A DNA stretch of 34,032 bases from Lactobacillaceae bacterium (lineage in GTDB: Bacteria; Bacillota; Bacilli; Lactobacillales; Lactobacillaceae). A program made the translations under genes and the position numbers. Location: assembly GCA_031289015.1 (NCBI GenBank), contig JAITQG010000001.1:1-34032 (forward strand), written 5' to 3'. Numbering within the stretch: the stretch's first letter is position 1; the number at the start of each line of letters is the position of its first letter. Shown here one piece after another: positions 33,872-34,032 of the stretch. The notes beneath the pieces are model-generated. The model was not told the origin of the DNA. It made no database searches and was given only the letters and a program-made list of their open reading frames with translations.

Positions 33872-34032
33872 TCGGCCCTTTCAGGACCGAGGGATTTTGG
33901 GTTGGGTTGGGTCAAGGGCTCCGCATTGCTGCTGTTGAAGGGGGCGACACGAATCAATACGACCAGAATTTTTCGGCCCAAGAGCGTGGGCCAAAAAATG
34001 GGTCTTAATTGTTTCGCTACCTCGCTTGACCC
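33872..34032. repeat. Structured intergenic repeat, copy 3 (cut by the window end)
   Basis: It starts with hairpin TCGGCCC-TTTCA-GGACCGA, then GGGATTTTGGG, then GGGCTCCGCATTG and GGGGCGACACG. That is the same order of blocks as copy 1 on this strand and copy 2 on the other. After a variable, hairpin-forming middle (TTTTTCGGCCCA...TGGGCCAAAAAA) it reaches CGCTACCTCGCTTG, the inverse of a block in copy 2. The window ends there. It lies upstream of cadD. Confidence 0.75.

Overview
The window looks like the chromosome of a low-to-mid GC lactic acid bacterium of the Lactobacillaceae, most likely the Leuconostoc/Weissella branch. Three things suggest this. The conserved order pth-mfd-yabM-rqcP-divIC-tilS-hpt-ftsH-hslO-lysS leads into an rRNA operon promoter. 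A csc-type WxL surface-protein cluster is present. A xylose isomerase/xylulokinase operon is present. The genus is inferred from protein style and gene content, not from a 16S sequence.

Region 1 (1-13.9 kb, minus strand) is housekeeping. Reading leftwards: pth and mfd (translation-linked hydrolase and transcription-repair coupling), a MOP-family lipid flippase, the S4-domain ribosome rescue factor RqcP, DivIC, TilS, Hpt, FtsH, Hsp33 and LysS. At the left edge are two tandem near-consensus promoters and the leader of an rRNA operon that runs out of the window. Two oddities stand out. Hsp33 has lost all four zinc-binding cysteines of its redox switch, and TilS is short and appears to lack the C-terminal domains. 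Long structured intergenic repeats interrupt this block at 2888-3039 and 9585-9773. A third copy lies at the right edge.

Region 2 (14.1-17.0 kb, plus strand) holds a CBS/ACT protein (probable c-di-AMP receptor CbpA) and a tandem array of three paralogous, secreted, acidic proteins. I do not recognise this family. Each member carries a [WY]xL motif about 80 residues before a C-terminal IWT[VI]xV motif, which resembles a reduced WxL domain.

Region 3 (17.0-25.6 kb, minus strand) is a probable eight-gene csc/WxL operon. It encodes a small LPDTG protein, two canonical WxL proteins, a DUF916/DUF3324 WxL-interacting protein, a sortase, two further surface proteins whose WxL tryptophans are replaced by Tyr/Phe, and a second DUF916/DUF3324 protein. 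A 13/14 cre match just downstream of the likely transcription start suggests carbon catabolite control. An unrelated multi-pass membrane protein with its own promoter lies between this operon and the array.

Region 4 (25.9-29.2 kb, plus strand) holds two paralogous Mga/AtxA-like regulators. They are transcribed divergently from the WxL operon and are its obvious candidate controllers.

Region 5 (29.5-34.0 kb, minus strand) holds xylA-xylB, with a 27-bp XylR-type operator placed right after a TATAAT box, and a cadD plus SmtB/CzrA-like repressor pair for metal resistance. It ends in the third copy of the structured repeat.

Intergenic stretches over 300 bases are 1-379 (rRNA promoters and lysS terminator), 9465-9778 (repeat element), 25548-25930 (WxL/mga divergent control region) and 29202-29539 (terminators and a possible 41-codon ORF). 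I saw no tRNA, CRISPR array, insertion sequence or phage gene.
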